Assembly: GCA_021107375.1 (NCBI GenBank)
Contig: JAIOSY010000223.1
Location: 1 to 13,548 of the forward strand
Reading direction: 5' to 3'
DNA from: Sulfurimonas sp.
GTDB taxonomy: Bacteria; Campylobacterota; Campylobacteria; Campylobacterales; Sulfurimonadaceae
DNA: 13,548 bases
A program made the translations under genes and the position numbers. Below the pieces are notes generated by a model. That model was not told where the DNA came from. It made no database searches and was given only the letters and a program-made list of their open reading frames with translations. Every line of letters starts with the position of its first letter. The stretch's first letter is position 1. Of the stretch, positions 13,357-13,548 are shown in pieces.

Positions 13357-13548
13357 AGTGCCTCAAAGAACTTACATACATCTATATCAAGAACCTTAGC
13401 AATTTTCACTATATGCTTAATATTGAAGTGATGATTGTTTTTTCTAATTTCGGCACGACCAAGATATGCACCACCAGTCAGTCCAATTTCTAAGGCTAAT
13501 TGAATTTGAGTAAGACCTTTTTCTTCTCTATATTTTTTGACATTAGCA
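13350..13548 (-). CDS. XRE-family helix-turn-helix regulator, C-terminal 65 residues
   Basis: This coding region enters from beyond the right edge; its start is outside the window. The readable 65 residues begin ANVKKYREEKGLTQIQLA and end CKFFEALK before a TAG at 13352-13350. KKYREEKGLTQIQLALEIGL is the classic Cro/CI HTH lead-in: helix 1, then T-Q-x-x-L-A helix 2 and the recognition helix around GGAYLGRAEIRKN. IKHIVKIAKVLDIDVCKFF is the typical helix 4-5 tail (usual form IxxLxxIAxxLxVxxxxLF). The domain nearly fills the protein, so it is probably a small single-domain DNA-binding regulator of about 70-80 residues or the C-terminus of a slightly longer one. It is convergent with hisD; what it regulates cannot be seen. 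The single base at 13548 belongs to the preceding codon. Confidence 0.85.
   Translation of the reverse strand, partial: ANVKKYREEKGLTQIQLALEIGLTGGAYLGRAEIRKNNHHFNIKHIVKIAKVLDIDVCKFFEALK

Overview
The window is AT-rich chromosomal DNA whose proteins look like those of a Campylobacterota member, probably Sulfurimonas or a close relative. The reasons are a Campylobacter-type dimeric dUTPase, very Lys/Ile/Leu/Phe-rich proteins, tightly overlapping mixed-function operons, and several two-component and c-di-GMP-type sensory proteins. The genus is an inference from protein character, not from a database search. I see no rRNA, tRNA, CRISPR array, insertion sequence, prophage or integrative element.

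Layout. (1) At 1-109 (-) lies the 5' part of a small CxxC protein, divergent from a two-gene unit (+): a dimeric dUTPase (170-862) and a short orphan ABC ATPase (866-1435). (2) A convergent minus-strand gene (1428-3011) encodes an Hpt / pseudo-receiver / HDOD signalling protein with its own upstream region. (3) A compact minus-strand operon is read ctpA - purC - purS - purQ - BatD-like membrane protein - plsC - crcB (8124 down to 3091). Its genes overlap or lie within 7 nt of each other, and a near-consensus sigma-70 promoter precedes ctpA (8184-8156). (4) Upstream of it on the same strand is a response regulator with a degenerate GGDEF domain (8202-9110). (5) A divergent AT-rich region (9111-9218) leads into a plus-strand operon: hemerythrin, a 12-helix NnrS/heme-copper-oxidase-like membrane protein, aroK, a periplasmic thioredoxin-like protein and hisD (9219-13182). 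The last four genes overlap by 4-8 nt. (6) The window closes with a convergent, incomplete XRE-type helix-turn-helix regulator (13350-13548, -), separated from hisD by hairpin-forming DNA.

How the genes work together. The minus-strand operon joins de novo purine synthesis (SAICAR synthetase and two FGAM synthase subunits) to envelope functions: a periplasmic C-terminal protease, a phosphatidic-acid-forming acyltransferase, a periplasmic anchored protein and a fluoride channel. The plus-strand operon begins with two genes that suggest handling of a diatomic gas or metal (hemerythrin plus a histidine-bearing 12-TM protein). It continues with aromatic and histidine biosynthesis plus a periplasmic thiol protein.

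Nothing here is a clearly new multi-gene system. The points most worth follow-up are the hemerythrin / 12-TM pair, the GGDEF domain that has lost both metal ligands while keeping guanine-contact residues, the Hpt / pseudo-receiver / HDOD protein, and the unassigned BatD/SH3-like membrane protein.
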